A stretch of 64,000 nucleotides of DNA, from NCBI GenBank assembly GCA_049578545.1, contig JBAUMF010000027.1:124001-188000 (forward strand). Direction: 5' to 3'. The stretch is from DASQBT01 sp049578545 (lineage in GTDB: Bacteria; Pseudomonadota; Gammaproteobacteria; Burkholderiales; Thiobacillaceae). A program made the translations under genes and the position numbers. Shown one piece after another: positions 45,883 to 55,396 of this stretch. Numbering within the stretch: the first letter of the stretch is position 1; every line of letters begins with the position of its first letter. The notes under the pieces were generated by a model that had not been told where the DNA came from, did no database searches, and saw only the letters and a list, made by a program, of their open reading frames with translations.

Positions 45883-47202
45883 ATGAACAATGACATTACC
45901 GTATTCGTCCACTGGTTTCGTTCAGCCGCACCTTATATCAACGGCTTTCGCGGCAAGACCTTTGTCATTGCATTCGGCGGTGAGGTTGTAGCCGACGGCC
46001 AGTTTGTCGGGTTGGCGCACGATATCAATCTGCTCAGCAGCCTGGGTGTGCGTCTGGTGCTGGTGCATGGCGCACGGCCACAAATTGAAACCCAGTTGAA
46101 GGAACGGGGCGCAGAAATTCGCTATGTGAATGGCCTGCGGGTGACCGATACGGCAGCACTGGCCAGCGTGAAGGAAGCGGTGGGTACGGTGCGGGTGGAA
46201 ATCGAAGCCCTGCTCTCGCTAGGCCTGGCCAACACGCCCATGGCCGGCTCTGATATTCGCGTCGCCTCAGGCAACTTCGTTACCGCCAAGCCTTTGGGCG
46301 TGCATGACGGCGTCGATCTGCAGCACACTGGAGACGTGCGCAAGATTCACTCTGAAGCAATCAACAAACGGCTGGAAGACGGCGAGATCGTCTTGCTCTC
46401 CCCCATCGGGTATTCGCCCACCGGGGAAATCTTCAATCTTACGGTTGAGAGTGTGGCAACACAGGCGGCGATTACGTTAAAGGCCGACAAGCTCATTTTC
46501 CTGATGGAAACCGAGGGTGTGAGTGCTGGCCGGGGGCGTATCCAATCAACCATGACGGTAGAGGAAGCCGAGGCCTGGCTGGCCAGGACCAAGAAGATAG
46601 CGGAAGACGTCGGATATTTTCTGCCCAGTGCGATCAATGCTTGCAAGAAAGGAGCAAAGCGTGCTCACCTGATTTCGCGTCACCGCGACGGCGCCCTGCT
46701 TGCTGAACTCTTTACGCGTGATGGTGTGGGTACGCTCATCACGCCGACTCCCCTGGAAACCCTGCGCACGGCGACCATCGACGATGTTGGCGACATTCTC
46801 GGACTGATCGAACCCTTGGAACGGGAAGGTGTGCTGGTGCGCCGTTCGCGCGAACTGCTGGAAATGGAAATCAGTCGTTTTCAGGTAGTCGAATCCGATG
46901 GCGTGGTTGCGGGATGTGTCGCAATTTACCCATTCGCCAGGGAGAAATCTGCCGAAATGGCGTGTCTCGTCGTTCATCCCGAATATCGTGAACATGGGCT
47001 GGGTGACCGGCTGCGTGAAGCCGCGGAAAGAAGTGCCGCCAAACAGGGCGCCAAGCGGGTGTTCGTGTTGACTACGCAAACTGAGCAATGGTTTGAGGAA
47101 CGGGGTTATGTCGAAGTGCCGCTCGCGCAGTTACCGGCGAGTCGGCAGACGGTCTACAATTACCAGCGCCGCTCCAAAGTCCTGCTCAAGAGAGTTGATT
47201 GA
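45883..47202 (+). CDS. argA: N-acetylglutamate synthase, two-domain ArgA
   Basis: 439 residues. First step of arginine synthesis. The N-terminal amino-acid-kinase fold (FVIAFGGEVVADGQFVGLAH near residue 28, LVLVHGARPQIETQL near 58) binds the feedback inhibitor arginine in classical ArgA. The C-terminal GNAT domain (MACLVVHPEYREHGLGDRL near 355) does the acetyl transfer. Length matches E. coli ArgA (443). Confidence 0.97.
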   Translation: MNNDITVFVHWFRSAAPYINGFRGKTFVIAFGGEVVADGQFVGLAHDINLLSSLGVRLVLVHGARPQIETQLKERGAEIRYVNGLRVTDTAALASVKEAVGTVRVEIEALLSLGLANTPMAGSDIRVASGNFVTAKPLGVHDGVDLQHTGDVRKIHSEAINKRLEDGEIVLLSPIGYSPTGEIFNLTVESVATQAAITLKADKLIFLMETEGVSAGRGRIQSTMTVEEAEAWLARTKKIAEDVGYFLPSAINACKKGAKRAHLISRHRDGALLAELFTRDGVGTLITPTPLETLRTATIDDVGDILGLIEPLEREGVLVRRSRELLEMEISRFQVVESDGVVAGCVAIYPFAREKSAEMACLVVHPEYREHGLGDRLREAAERSAAKQGAKRVFVLTTQTEQWFEERGYVEVPLAQLPASRQTVYNYQRRSKVLLKRVD

Positions 47203-47206
47203 GGTA

Positions 47207-47500
47207 ATGGCGTGCATGCAGACTGCCGTTGTTTTGGACTGTTCGCGACCTGCGTCAGCATATTCCCAGGATGCGCCAATATACTTCGGCATTGTTGCAA
47301 ATCCGTCTGTTTGGGGATTAATCAGAGTAAAGCCGCCGCCCGCGGAACATCAGCCCAGGACTTCAATGCGCCCTGAGTGCGTTAAATGGGCACTTGATTT
47401 TGCCTGCTTCGTCACCCGCATCTGGGAGTGGCGCTTCAATCTGTCACTGCAATTTGGCGATGAAGTGGCCAGCCCGCCTGGCGTAGACGATCAGCCATGA
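47207..47500 (+). CDS. Possible small coupled ORF, 97 residues
   Basis: ATG 47207 lies 4 bases after argA with GAGG in front, and its TGA overlaps the ATG of the GGDEF-EAL gene (ATGA at 47497). The spacing at both ends is that of a real operon gene. The sequence (MACMQTAVVLDCSRPA, later CVKWALDFACFVTRIWEWRF) matches nothing I know. Codon use is mixed, so it may be non-coding. Confidence 0.4.
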   Translation: MACMQTAVVLDCSRPASAYSQDAPIYFGIVANPSVWGLIRVKPPPAEHQPRTSMRPECVKWALDFACFVTRIWEWRFNLSLQFGDEVASPPGVDDQP

Positions 47501-50280
47501 AGCTGCTGCCCTCAAAGCTGGGTTTGCGCAATCGCTTTCTCTTGGCCGCTATATCGATCCAAGCCATTGTGCTAGCTGCACTGGTTTTCAACAGTGTTCG
47601 CCTCATTGACCAGACAATGGAGGAGCAAGCCCGCGCGGATGCCCAGGAGGACGCGGAGATAATGGCTGCAACCATAACGGCCCCCCTGGCCGAGAGGAAT
47701 ATGGCGACGCTGCGCAGCTTGGTCAGCCTTATGGAAAAGGAACCCAACTTCAACAGCGTGGTAGTGCGGGACGAAGAGGGGCAGGTTCTGGTAAAAATCG
47801 GTCCCAGAATGGAGAAGGCCAATGTACTCGTCGCTGGCAAGGTGCCTGTCAAGCTTGGGACGCGTATCTATGGCTGGGTTGAATACGAGTATTCAGGCGG
47901 CAGCATCAATGGCGTTCGCACATCGCTTATCCATCAAAGCGTCGGGATCGGCCTGTTGGCCCTATTGGGCACCAGTCTGCTTCTGCTCCTTTCCGGTTAT
48001 TGGATAAGTCGTCATTTCCAAACCCTCAGCCATATGGCCACACGTATTGCGGATGGCGATTTCAGCGCGCGTGCGCCGGTATGGGGACAGGATGAAGTGG
48101 GCCGGATTGCGGAGGTTTTCAACCAGCTGGCGCAAACGGTGGAAGACAGTGTGAAGCAGGCCAAAGATGACGAAGCCCGCTTTCTCGCCATTGCTGACTA
48201 TACCTACGACCTTGAGTTGTGGCTTTCTCCGGAAGGACGCCTGCTCTGGGTCAATCCATCCGTTGAACGCATGCTCGGCTATACAGTAGCCGAGTGCATG
48301 GGTGCAATGAACTTTCCGCTCGATGTGATTCATCCAGATGACCGGGTAGCAGCCGAATTTCAACTCCGCCAAGCCCTGAAGGGTCATTCAGGCAGCGGCT
48401 ATGTCTTCCAGATGCTGAGAAAAGATGGCAGCCGGTTTTGGGCCAGTGCAAACTGGCAGGCAATTTATGACAGTACAGGCCGCTATTTAGGCTTGCGGGC
48501 AAGTATTCGGGACATTGATGATCTCAAGAACGTTGAGGCATCACTGCGCCAGGCCGTCACTGATTTGCGCACTGCAGAAAATCTGAAGAGCCAGTATCTG
48601 GAAGAAAGTGAACAGGAGCGCGCCCGGCTTTCGGCGCTGCTCTCAGCCATGAGTCTGGGTATTCTGTTCGTCAACCCGGAAGGGCGGGTGGTGTACCACA
48701 ATCCGGCGTTCACCCGAATGTGGATGATTCCCGAGGAAGAGCATCTTGTCGGCCTTGATGTCAACGTGGCGCTGACAAAATCGCCCAATCAGTTGGCCCG
48801 TCCCGATCATTTTTCCCGTCACCTCTTGGCGGTGCTGGAAAGCAGGGAAACAACCGAAGGCTTCGAAATCCAGATGAATGATGGTCGGGTGTTTACGGAA
48901 CTGGATTACCCGGTCAGGGACAAGGAAGCGCGCTTCATCGGCCATCTGTGGATTTATGAGGATGTAACCAAGGAACGGCAGACGGCAGAACAACTGGTTT
49001 ATCTCGCAGAACGGGATCCGTTGACCGGGCTCTTCAACCGTCATCGTTTTCAGTCCGAATTGGATCGGACGATGCTCGAATGTCGGCGTCATGAAAGTCG
49101 TGCCGCCGTGATGTTTTTCGATTTGGACGAGTTTAAGGCAATCAATGACACGTTCGGCCATCGTGCCGGAGACGCAGTACTGATCAGAGTAGCGGGAGAA
49201 ATAAGCGCCTTGGTCAGACGCAATGAGGTGTTTGCACGCTTGGGTGGCGATGAATTTGCCATCTTGCTGCCAAGCCTGAAAGGCAATGAAGCCGAAATTC
49301 TGGCGGAGAGGGTGGTTCGAGCTGTCGCCCAGATTCCCTTCCGGTTTGACGGGCAAAACCTGCGCCTGACCGCCAGCCTGGGCATTGCCACATACCCTGA
49401 GCAGGCGGCAGATGCAGAGGAATTGGTGGCACGGGCTGATATAGCCATGTATCAGGCCAAACAGGCGGGGAAGAATACCTGGCGGACTTACCGGGATGAT
49501 GATCTTGGCAACCGGGAAACGCTAGCTCGACTTAACTGGAACGAGCGCATCAGTCATGCGCTGGATAAACAAGGTTTCGTGTTGCATTATCAGGGGATCT
49601 ACCACACAAGCGACAGTACTCTTGCCCATCTGGAAGCGCTGGTCCGCATGGTGGATGAGAGGCATCCTGATAAACTTATACCGCCGGGCAACTTCATACC
49701 ACTGGCCGAAAAGAGTGGCCGCATCGTCGACATCGACCGATGGGTAATCCGTAAAGCCGTGCAGGAGCTTGCGCGTTCACCAAAGGTACCGGCAATTGCC
49801 GTAAATGTTTCGGCCCGTTCCCTGGGTGAGCCGACCTTGTCGCAATACATTGCCGAACAGCTCAGGGAATTCCGCGTCGACGCCACGCGCCTGATCATTG
49901 AGCTGACTGAAACTGACGCAGTGGGCGATTTGCATGACACGCAACGATTGATCGACGCATTGCGCAATATGGGGTGTGGCGTCTGCCTCGATGATTTTGG
50001 CACTGGTTTCTCCTCCTTTGCCTATCTTAAGCATCTGCATGCCAACATCCTGAAAATTGACGGGCTGTTCATCCGCGATCTGCATCGGCACCAGGATAAC
50101 CAGGTGTTTGTGCAGGCCATTGTCAACATCGCGCGCGGGCTAGGCAAAAAGGTCGTGGCGGAATATGTCGAAAGCCAGAACGTGCTGAAGATACTGAAGA
50201 CTTTTGGTGTGGACATGGTTCAGGGGTATCACCTGGACATGCCTGTGGCCGATCACCCGAGCCTCAACAGGTCGGCGTAG
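47497..50280 (+). CDS. Membrane PAS-GGDEF-EAL protein, cyclic-di-GMP turnover
   Basis: 927 residues. Two membrane segments (about 16-36 and 149-170) enclose a periplasmic sensor; then HAMP (170-225), two PAS-type domains (about 235-350 and 375-490), GGDEF (about 505-665) and EAL (about 680-920). The GGDEF motif is intact at 583-587, so cyclase activity is likely. The EAL core is also intact: LEALVR at 712-717, VNVSARSL, ELTETDA, CLDDFGTGFSS, ILKIDG and VVAEYVES. Which activity prevails cannot be told. Confidence 0.95.
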   Translation: MKLLPSKLGLRNRFLLAAISIQAIVLAALVFNSVRLIDQTMEEQARADAQEDAEIMAATITAPLAERNMATLRSLVSLMEKEPNFNSVVVRDEEGQVLVKIGPRMEKANVLVAGKVPVKLGTRIYGWVEYEYSGGSINGVRTSLIHQSVGIGLLALLGTSLLLLLSGYWISRHFQTLSHMATRIADGDFSARAPVWGQDEVGRIAEVFNQLAQTVEDSVKQAKDDEARFLAIADYTYDLELWLSPEGRLLWVNPSVERMLGYTVAECMGAMNFPLDVIHPDDRVAAEFQLRQALKGHSGSGYVFQMLRKDGSRFWASANWQAIYDSTGRYLGLRASIRDIDDLKNVEASLRQAVTDLRTAENLKSQYLEESEQERARLSALLSAMSLGILFVNPEGRVVYHNPAFTRMWMIPEEEHLVGLDVNVALTKSPNQLARPDHFSRHLLAVLESRETTEGFEIQMNDGRVFTELDYPVRDKEARFIGHLWIYEDVTKERQTAEQLVYLAERDPLTGLFNRHRFQSELDRTMLECRRHESRAAVMFFDLDEFKAINDTFGHRAGDAVLIRVAGEISALVRRNEVFARLGGDEFAILLPSLKGNEAEILAERVVRAVAQIPFRFDGQNLRLTASLGIATYPEQAADAEELVARADIAMYQAKQAGKNTWRTYRDDDLGNRETLARLNWNERISHALDKQGFVLHYQGIYHTSDSTLAHLEALVRMVDERHPDKLIPPGNFIPLAEKSGRIVDIDRWVIRKAVQELARSPKVPAIAVNVSARSLGEPTLSQYIAEQLREFRVDATRLIIELTETDAVGDLHDTQRLIDALRNMGCGVCLDDFGTGFSSFAYLKHLHANILKIDGLFIRDLHRHQDNQVFVQAIVNIARGLGKKVVAEYVESQNVLKILKTFGVDMVQGYHLDMPVADHPSLNRSA

Positions 50281-50470
50281 TTCCGTTTCCAGTCAGGGCC
50301 GCAAACGCTCTTCGCCGGGCGGCTTGCCCGCGGCAGTTTGATTGGAAACCGGGCTTCTGCACTGGATTCATGCCGGTTAGAGCCTTCCTGAAGTCAGACG
50401 CTGATCTGTCTGCCATGACAGGAATGCTAGAATCTTCCGTTTTTCAAATGCTTATCTAGAGGTTCTTTTC

Positions 50471-52063
50471 ATGCTTATTGCTTCCGGCGTCACCATGCAA
50501 TTTGGCGCCAAGCCTCTATTCGAGAACGTTTCCGTCAAGTTTGGCGATGGCAACCGTTACGGACTGATCGGTGCGAACGGCTGCGGCAAGTCCACCTTCA
50601 TGAAAATTCTCGCGGGCACACTGGAGCCAAGTCACGGCAATGTGTCGCTGGATAGGGGCGAGCGCATGGCCTGGCTGCGTCAGGACCAGTTTGCTTACGA
50701 AGATCAGATTGTGCTGGATGTGGTAATGCAGGGCGACAAGGAAATGTGGGCGGTGCGCCAGGAAAAGGATGCCATCTACATGAACCCCGAGGCAACTGAA
50801 GAAGACTACATGCGGGCTGCCGAACTGGAGGGGCGATTTGGCGAGTTGGGTGGCTACGATGCTGAAGCGCGCGCGGGCGAGCTGTTGCTGGGCGTCGGTA
50901 TCCCTTCCGAGCTGCACAATGGCCCGATGAGCGCGGTGGCGCCGGGTTACAAGCTGCGCGTCCTTTTGGCGCAGGCGCTGTTTTCCAATCCCGATATTCT
51001 GTTGCTTGACGAACCTACCAACAACCTCGACATCAATACGATCCGCTGGCTGGAAGGGGTGATCAACCAGAGAAACTCAACCCTGATCATCATTTCCCAC
51101 GACCGGCATTTCCTCAATTCGGTCTGCACCCATATGGCGGATGTGGATTACGGCACCATCAGAATCTACCCGGGCAACTATGACGATTACATGCTGGCCT
51201 CCACCCAGGCTCGTGCCCAGCAGGCTGCAGCCAATGTGCGCGCCAAGGAAAAGATCGCCGAATTGCAGGCCTTCGTTGCGCGCTTTTCGGCCAATGCGTC
51301 CAAGGCCCGGCAGGCCACCAGCCGGCAGCGCCAGATGGAAAAGATCAAGGTCGAAGACATCAAGCCTTCATCGCGGCAGAATCCGTATATTCGTTTTGAG
51401 CAGGAAAAGCAGTTGCATCGCCGGGCACTGGAGGTGGAAAAACTGGCATTTGGCTTTACTGACGCCCCGCTGCTTGCCAATCTAAATTTTGCGCTGGAGG
51501 CGGGCGAAAAGCTCGGAATTATCGGTGGCAACGGTCTGGGCAAGACGACTCTGCTCAGGTTGCTGATGGGTGAATTGATTCCGCAGAAAGGGATGGTGCG
51601 CTGGGCCGAGCATGCCAGCGTCGGCTACTTTGCCCAGGATCATGCGGCGGAATTCGACAGTGAAATGAACCTGTTTGACTGGATGACCCGCTGGGCCAAG
51701 CCTGGCGATGATGACCAGGTTATTCGCGGCATTCTGGGGCGGCTGCTGTTTTCCGGCGACGACATCAAGAAACCCGTGAATGTGTTATCTGGCGGCGAGC
51801 AGGGCCGCATGCTGTATGGCAAGCTGATGCTTGGACGTCACAATGTGCTGGTGATGGATGAGCCCACCAATCACATGGACATGGAAACCATCGAGTCTCT
51901 AAACCTGGCGCTCGACCTGTTCAAGGGCACCCTGATTTTTGTTTCCCACGACCGGCAGTTCGTCGGCAGCCTGGCCACCCGAATTATTGAGCTTACCCCT
52001 CAGGGCCACGAAGTCTACATGGGTACGTACGACGAATACCTCCACGTCAAGGGTCTGGAGTAG
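50471..52063 (+). CDS. ybiT: ABC-F family ATPase, YbiT type
   Basis: 530 residues, the same as E. coli YbiT. Two ABC cassettes: Walker A GANGCGKST and GGNGLGKTT; Walker B ILLLDEPTNNLD and VLVMDEPTNHMD; a linker with the charged PtIM region between. No membrane segments. ABC-F proteins act on the ribosome E site to relieve stalling. The start MLIASGVTMQFGAKPLFE is typical. Confidence 0.95.
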   Translation: MLIASGVTMQFGAKPLFENVSVKFGDGNRYGLIGANGCGKSTFMKILAGTLEPSHGNVSLDRGERMAWLRQDQFAYEDQIVLDVVMQGDKEMWAVRQEKDAIYMNPEATEEDYMRAAELEGRFGELGGYDAEARAGELLLGVGIPSELHNGPMSAVAPGYKLRVLLAQALFSNPDILLLDEPTNNLDINTIRWLEGVINQRNSTLIIISHDRHFLNSVCTHMADVDYGTIRIYPGNYDDYMLASTQARAQQAAANVRAKEKIAELQAFVARFSANASKARQATSRQRQMEKIKVEDIKPSSRQNPYIRFEQEKQLHRRALEVEKLAFGFTDAPLLANLNFALEAGEKLGIIGGNGLGKTTLLRLLMGELIPQKGMVRWAEHASVGYFAQDHAAEFDSEMNLFDWMTRWAKPGDDDQVIRGILGRLLFSGDDIKKPVNVLSGGEQGRMLYGKLMLGRHNVLVMDEPTNHMDMETIESLNLALDLFKGTLIFVSHDRQFVGSLATRIIELTPQGHEVYMGTYDEYLHVKGLE

Positions 52064-52067
52064 GTTC

Positions 52068-52858
52068 ATGATGAAGTCGGCGGTCGTTATTGGCTTGGGT
52101 CAGCCGGGCCGCGTGCTTGCTGGTGGATTTTTGCGCTGCGGGTATCAGCTTTTGCCTGTCAATCGCGGCGATGACATGAAATCGGTTGCCAGGACTCTTC
52201 CTGATCCTGAGCTAGTTCTCGTTGCAGTTGCGGAAACCGCGATCTGCATGGTGCTCTTGCTGCGTTGCCCGCTGTCTGGAAGAGCCGTGCGGCTTTGATA
52301 CAGAACGAGCTGCTCCCGTGGGACTGGGAGGCGCATTTGATCGTCGATCCCGAGGTGATTTCAGTCTGGTTCGAAAAGAAGAAAGGCACGGATGCCAAAC
52401 CGCTTATTCCTTCTCCTGTCGCCGGGCCGAAGGCAGCCCAGCTGGTCACGGCGCTGCGCGCGATAGATATCCCTGCACGGGTAGTGCGCCCTGGAGACGA
52501 GTTGTTGTACGAACTAGTGAGAAAGAATGTGTACATTCTCACCACCAACCTTGCCGGACTCAAGACCGGCGGAACGGTAAGTGAATTGTGGGCAAACGAT
52601 GAAGCGTTTGCACGTCAGGTGGCGGGCGAAGTGATGGATATTCAGGACAGCCCCACCGGCAAGCATCATGATCGCGGAAAACTGATTGCGGGTATGCTGG
52701 AGGCGTTTGATGGCGATCCACAACACATTTGCACGGGCCGCTCCGCTCCTGCCCGGCTGGCGCGAGCCCTGGCCCACGCGGATCAGGCCGGGCTGGCTGT
52801 TCCTATCTTAAGAAGCCTTGCGAAGGATGGAACGGTTGACCGCCATTCTGCTCGGTAA
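52068..52858 (+). pseudogene. NAD(P)-binding Rossmann protein split by a frameshift
   Basis: ATG 52068 begins MMKSAVVIGLGQPGRVLAGG, a Rossmann start with GxGxxG. The frame runs coherently to about 52241 (ELVLVAVAET) and then turns to nonsense. In the next frame the coherent text resumes at about 52239 (DLHGALAALPAVWKSRAALI) and continues to 52858. One missing base near 52240 explains this. The restored protein would have about 263 residues, resembling ketopantoate-reductase-like oxidoreductases in layout only. It may be a true mutation or a sequencing error; the rest of the frame is undamaged. Confidence 0.8.
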
Positions 52859-52937
52859 ACTGGCGCTGCCTGCGGCCGTTGCATGCCAAGCTGGCTTTGG
52901 CGACGCAATGAAGGGATGGCAAGCGCTGCGAAAAGGA

Positions 52938-53423
52938 CTAAATGGTTTGCTTGACCGAAGGCTTTCCTTGCTTGTTCTTGATGCCTACTTGACCGCTTTT
53001 CTCTAAAGGCAGCCAGATCAGTCCTTTGATCTTTACTCGCCCATTGATTTTATAGCGCGCTCCACTCCTGAGCGCATCCAGATTCAGGGCGTGCAGCTGC
53101 TTTATCAAATTGCTTGACGTGGTCGCTGCTTCCAGTTTCACAACCTGGGTTCCCTGCCTTGGAATCAGGATGGGCTGATTGGAACTGACTGAAGCCAGGG
53201 GTAAATCGTTTACGGACAGATCAAAGTTCAAACCTTCCAACGGTAAGTCGACGTTATTCGGGTTTTCAAGCTGAAGTTGTATTTCAAAGCGTTGTTGCAG
53301 CAAACCCAGTTCAACCGGGTTAATGTCTTGAATGCTGATTGTGGGTGGTTGAAGAGCTGCCGACATCAGGTTGGTGCAGCCATATAACAGCAGACTTATA
53401 AGGAAGAACCAGGCCTGTCTCAT
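52938..53423 (-). CDS. LEA14-like (WHy domain) lipoprotein
   Basis: 161 residues. Signal ending LLYGC gives a lipoprotein. The mature domain (FEIQLQLENPNNVDLPLEGL, then FDLSVNDLPLASV) is the LEA type-2/WHy fold associated with stress tolerance in plants and bacteria. It ends with a Lys-rich tail. It lies 9 bases after the fructosamine kinase stop and is last in a three-gene minus-strand unit. Confidence 0.87.
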   Translation of the reverse strand: MRQAWFFLISLLLYGCTNLMSAALQPPTISIQDINPVELGLLQQRFEIQLQLENPNNVDLPLEGLNFDLSVNDLPLASVSSNQPILIPRQGTQVVKLEAATTSSNLIKQLHALNLDALRSGARYKINGRVKIKGLIWLPLEKSGQVGIKNKQGKPSVKQTI

Positions 53424-53432
53424 CTGTTTCCC

Positions 53433-54314
53433 TCAGGCTATTTCGGCCAACAGCCTGTCTATCATGGATTCTGACTGGTATGCATAGCCACCGCCAAACA
53501 GGTTGGCATGATTGAGAATATGATACAGATTGTAAAGCGTCTTACGCACCGGGTAGCCCTCATCCAACGGCCAGGCTTCCCCGTAAGCTGCGTAGAAATC
53601 CGCCGAAAATCCACCGAACAACTCGGTCATCGCCAGGTCAGCCTCGCGGTCGCCGTAGTAAACGGCCGGGTCGAAAATAACTGGCTCGCCCGATGAAAGC
53701 GTCGCTGCATTGCCGCCCCACAAATCACCATGCAGCAGAGAGGGGACAGGCTGATAGTCGCAATAAAAGGCATGCAGGTTCGCCAGCAATGATTCCCCCT
53801 TGCGCTGCAGGCTGCCCTTGTAACCATTTTGCGCGGCCAGCCTCAGTTGGTGGGTGAGGCGATAGTCACGAAAGAAATTGATCCAGTTGTCGGTCCATGG
53901 GTTGGGTTGATGCGTCGAGCCTATGGTGTTATCGAGTTTCCAGCCAAACTGGGAGGCGGTGTGGCGATGCATGGCGGCAAGATTGCGTCCCAGCCGGGCA
54001 CCTGAACTGCGTCCACTCATTTCCAGATATTCGAGCACCAGAAATGCCTCGCCGGCGGATTCGCCATAGGCGATGGGGGTCGGGACGCGAATTGCTGCGG
54101 TATGCAGAATCTCTTCCAGGCCGGCGGATTCTGCAATGAACATGTCAACCCGCTTGGCCTGATTGAGTTTGACGAAGTAACGCTGTCCGTGGCCTTCAAT
54201 CAAACGCGAGGCGTTGATGCAGCCCCCACCAAGCGGGCGGCTTCTTGCAATCGAGAATTCCTGGCCGGTTGATTTGCTGATGGCCGATGCAATGGCCTGG
54301 GAGCACTGCATCAA
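53433..54314 (-). CDS. Fructosamine/ketosamine-3-kinase family protein
   Basis: 293 residues. Phosphorylates sugar-amine adducts on proteins so that they fall off (deglycation). Kinase motifs are visible: FVKLNQAKRVDMFIAESAGL, FLVLEYLEM and the catalytic LLHGDLWGGN near residue 195, followed by FDPAVYYGDREADLAM. The start overlaps the upstream DUF971 stop by four bases. Confidence 0.94.
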   Translation of the reverse strand: MMQCSQAIASAISKSTGQEFSIARSRPLGGGCINASRLIEGHGQRYFVKLNQAKRVDMFIAESAGLEEILHTAAIRVPTPIAYGESAGEAFLVLEYLEMSGRSSGARLGRNLAAMHRHTASQFGWKLDNTIGSTHQPNPWTDNWINFFRDYRLTHQLRLAAQNGYKGSLQRKGESLLANLHAFYCDYQPVPSLLHGDLWGGNAATLSSGEPVIFDPAVYYGDREADLAMTELFGGFSADFYAAYGEAWPLDEGYPVRKTLYNLYHILNHANLFGGGYAYQSESMIDRLLAEIA

Positions 54315-54688
54315 GCCGGTTCGCGCGACTTGCCGGCGGCTTCCAGACGCTTCAGGTAATCCTGCCAGAACACGTCATGGTGGGCACCCAGGTCATACAG
54401 GTAGTCCCACGAGTAGATACCTGTATTGTGCTTGTCATTGAAAAACAGGCATACCGCGTAATTGCCGACGGGCTCGATGTGCTCGATTTCAACATTCTTC
54501 TTGCCAAACTGCAGCTTTTCCTGCCCTTGGCCATGACCGCGCACTTCTGCAGAAGGTGAATAGACCCGCAGGTACTCATAGGGCAACTCAAACTGGCTCC
54601 CGTCATCGAAGGTAATCTCCATTTTGTGCGAGGTCTGATGGAGCTTGATTTCAGTGGGGATGGGGGTGTCTTTGCTTAAACCCGACAT
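54311..54688 (-). CDS. DUF971 (gamma-butyrobetaine hydroxylase-like N-terminal domain) protein
   Basis: 125 residues from ATG 54688 (MSGLSKDTPIPTEIKLHQ); the longer frame to 54733 adds an unlikely leader. The domain ITFDDGSQFELPYEYLRVYS ... GNYAVCLFFNDKHNTGIYSW is typical of DUF971, linked to Fe-S cluster or iron handling in some bacteria. It is first in the DUF971-kinase-LEA14 operon. Confidence 0.92.
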   Translation of the reverse strand: MSGLSKDTPIPTEIKLHQTSHKMEITFDDGSQFELPYEYLRVYSPSAEVRGHGQGQEKLQFGKKNVEIEHIEPVGNYAVCLFFNDKHNTGIYSWDYLYDLGAHHDVFWQDYLKRLEAAGKSREPA

Positions 54689-55073
54689 ATTAATTCCTGA
54701 CCAAATAACTAAGGTATTGTGGAATTGCACCATAAAGTCATGATGAGGGGAAGAGTGGGCAGCATTTCATCTCCTGTTACGCGCGGATGTTGTGTCGATA
54801 TATTCGGGCCTGTTCACACCTGTTTGCCTGTGCGCGGAAGCGATGCCAGCGGCTGCAGTACCCCTGTGCCTTCCGCTCCGGGTGACCCTTGCTGCGCAAG
54901 GCATGGCACCACCCTATGCGGTAGCAGCCATTGGATGCGTCGTACACCTTGGATTCATTGCTGTATTCATGGAGACAACGCACGGTACGAGGGTAGCGCT
55001 CACTATTCTGGCGTTACGCTAGGGCGAAGCGCAGATCACTTCCTGAGCGCTGCTTTGACTGCGCGGCATTTGG
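54689..55073. other. Gap between chromosomal operon and tRNA-Arg scar
   Basis: 385 bases without a credible gene. Short open frames exist, one running into the tRNA fragment (reading PTRFERATPAFGG), a well-known false translation of tRNA 3' ends. I see no promoter that I would defend. Confidence 0.6.
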
Positions 55074-55119
55074 TGGCGCGCCCGACACGATTCGAACGTG
55101 CGACCCCTGCCTTCGGAGG
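55074..55119 (-). other. tRNA-Arg(CCG) 3' fragment, attachment-site scar of an integrated element
   Basis: On the minus strand the bases read from the anticodon loop to the end of a tRNA-Arg: CTCCGAAGGCAG (loop with CCG and the 3' anticodon stem), the variable region, T arm GCACG-TTCGAAT-CGTGT, acceptor CGGGCGC, G and CCA. Upstream of the loop (beyond 55119) nothing matches a tRNA 5' half, and no D arm is present. Integrases that use tRNA genes leave this pattern: the displaced 3' end stays at one junction and a whole tRNA is rebuilt at the other. The orientation puts the element to the right. Confidence 0.85.
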
Positions 55120-55314
55120 ACTACCCGGCACACTGATGTTATTGATAAATCTGACGATTTACGGACTCTAGCATCGCCCGGCGTCGCTGTAAATCTTGGG
55201 GTGTCGCTGCCCGGTGTGCCAGAATTGTGCCCGCAATCGCGTGCGCGTCACTCGGGATTGGCCCTTCCCGCGGGCTAGGGCGGTGCCTTTACGGGTCTAC
55301 GGTCGATTCTTCAC

Positions 55315-55341
55315 GCGGCGAATAGTGGCCTTATTCACCGC
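55315..55341. promoter_or_regulatory. Palindrome 1 upstream of fic, candidate operator
   Basis: 27-base imperfect palindrome with half-sites GCGGCGAATA and TATTCACCGC around GTGGCCT. A second element of the same length lies 55 bases downstream and agrees at 21 of 27 positions. Confidence 0.65.
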
Positions 55342-55369
55342 GCGGACTGCGGAGAATCCTCTTGCCTTT

Positions 55370-55396
55370 GCGGCGAATAGCTGCCATAATCGCCGC
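55370..55396. promoter_or_regulatory. Palindrome 2 upstream of fic, candidate operator
   Basis: 27-base palindrome with perfect outer arms GCGGCGA and TCGCCGC, ending 16 bases before the fic ATG and next to its ribosome site (TGCGGAG). Its position allows repression. The likeliest binder is the Fic protein itself through its C-terminal winged helix. Confidence 0.65.

Noticed and set aside
55074..55119. Functional tRNA-Arg gene
   Set aside because: There is no acceptor 5' strand, D arm or anticodon 5' stem upstream; only the 3' part exists.
54719..55171. 150-codon frame ending in a PTRFERATPAFGG-like string
   Set aside because: This is the well-known false translation of a tRNA 3' end and its flank, not a protein.
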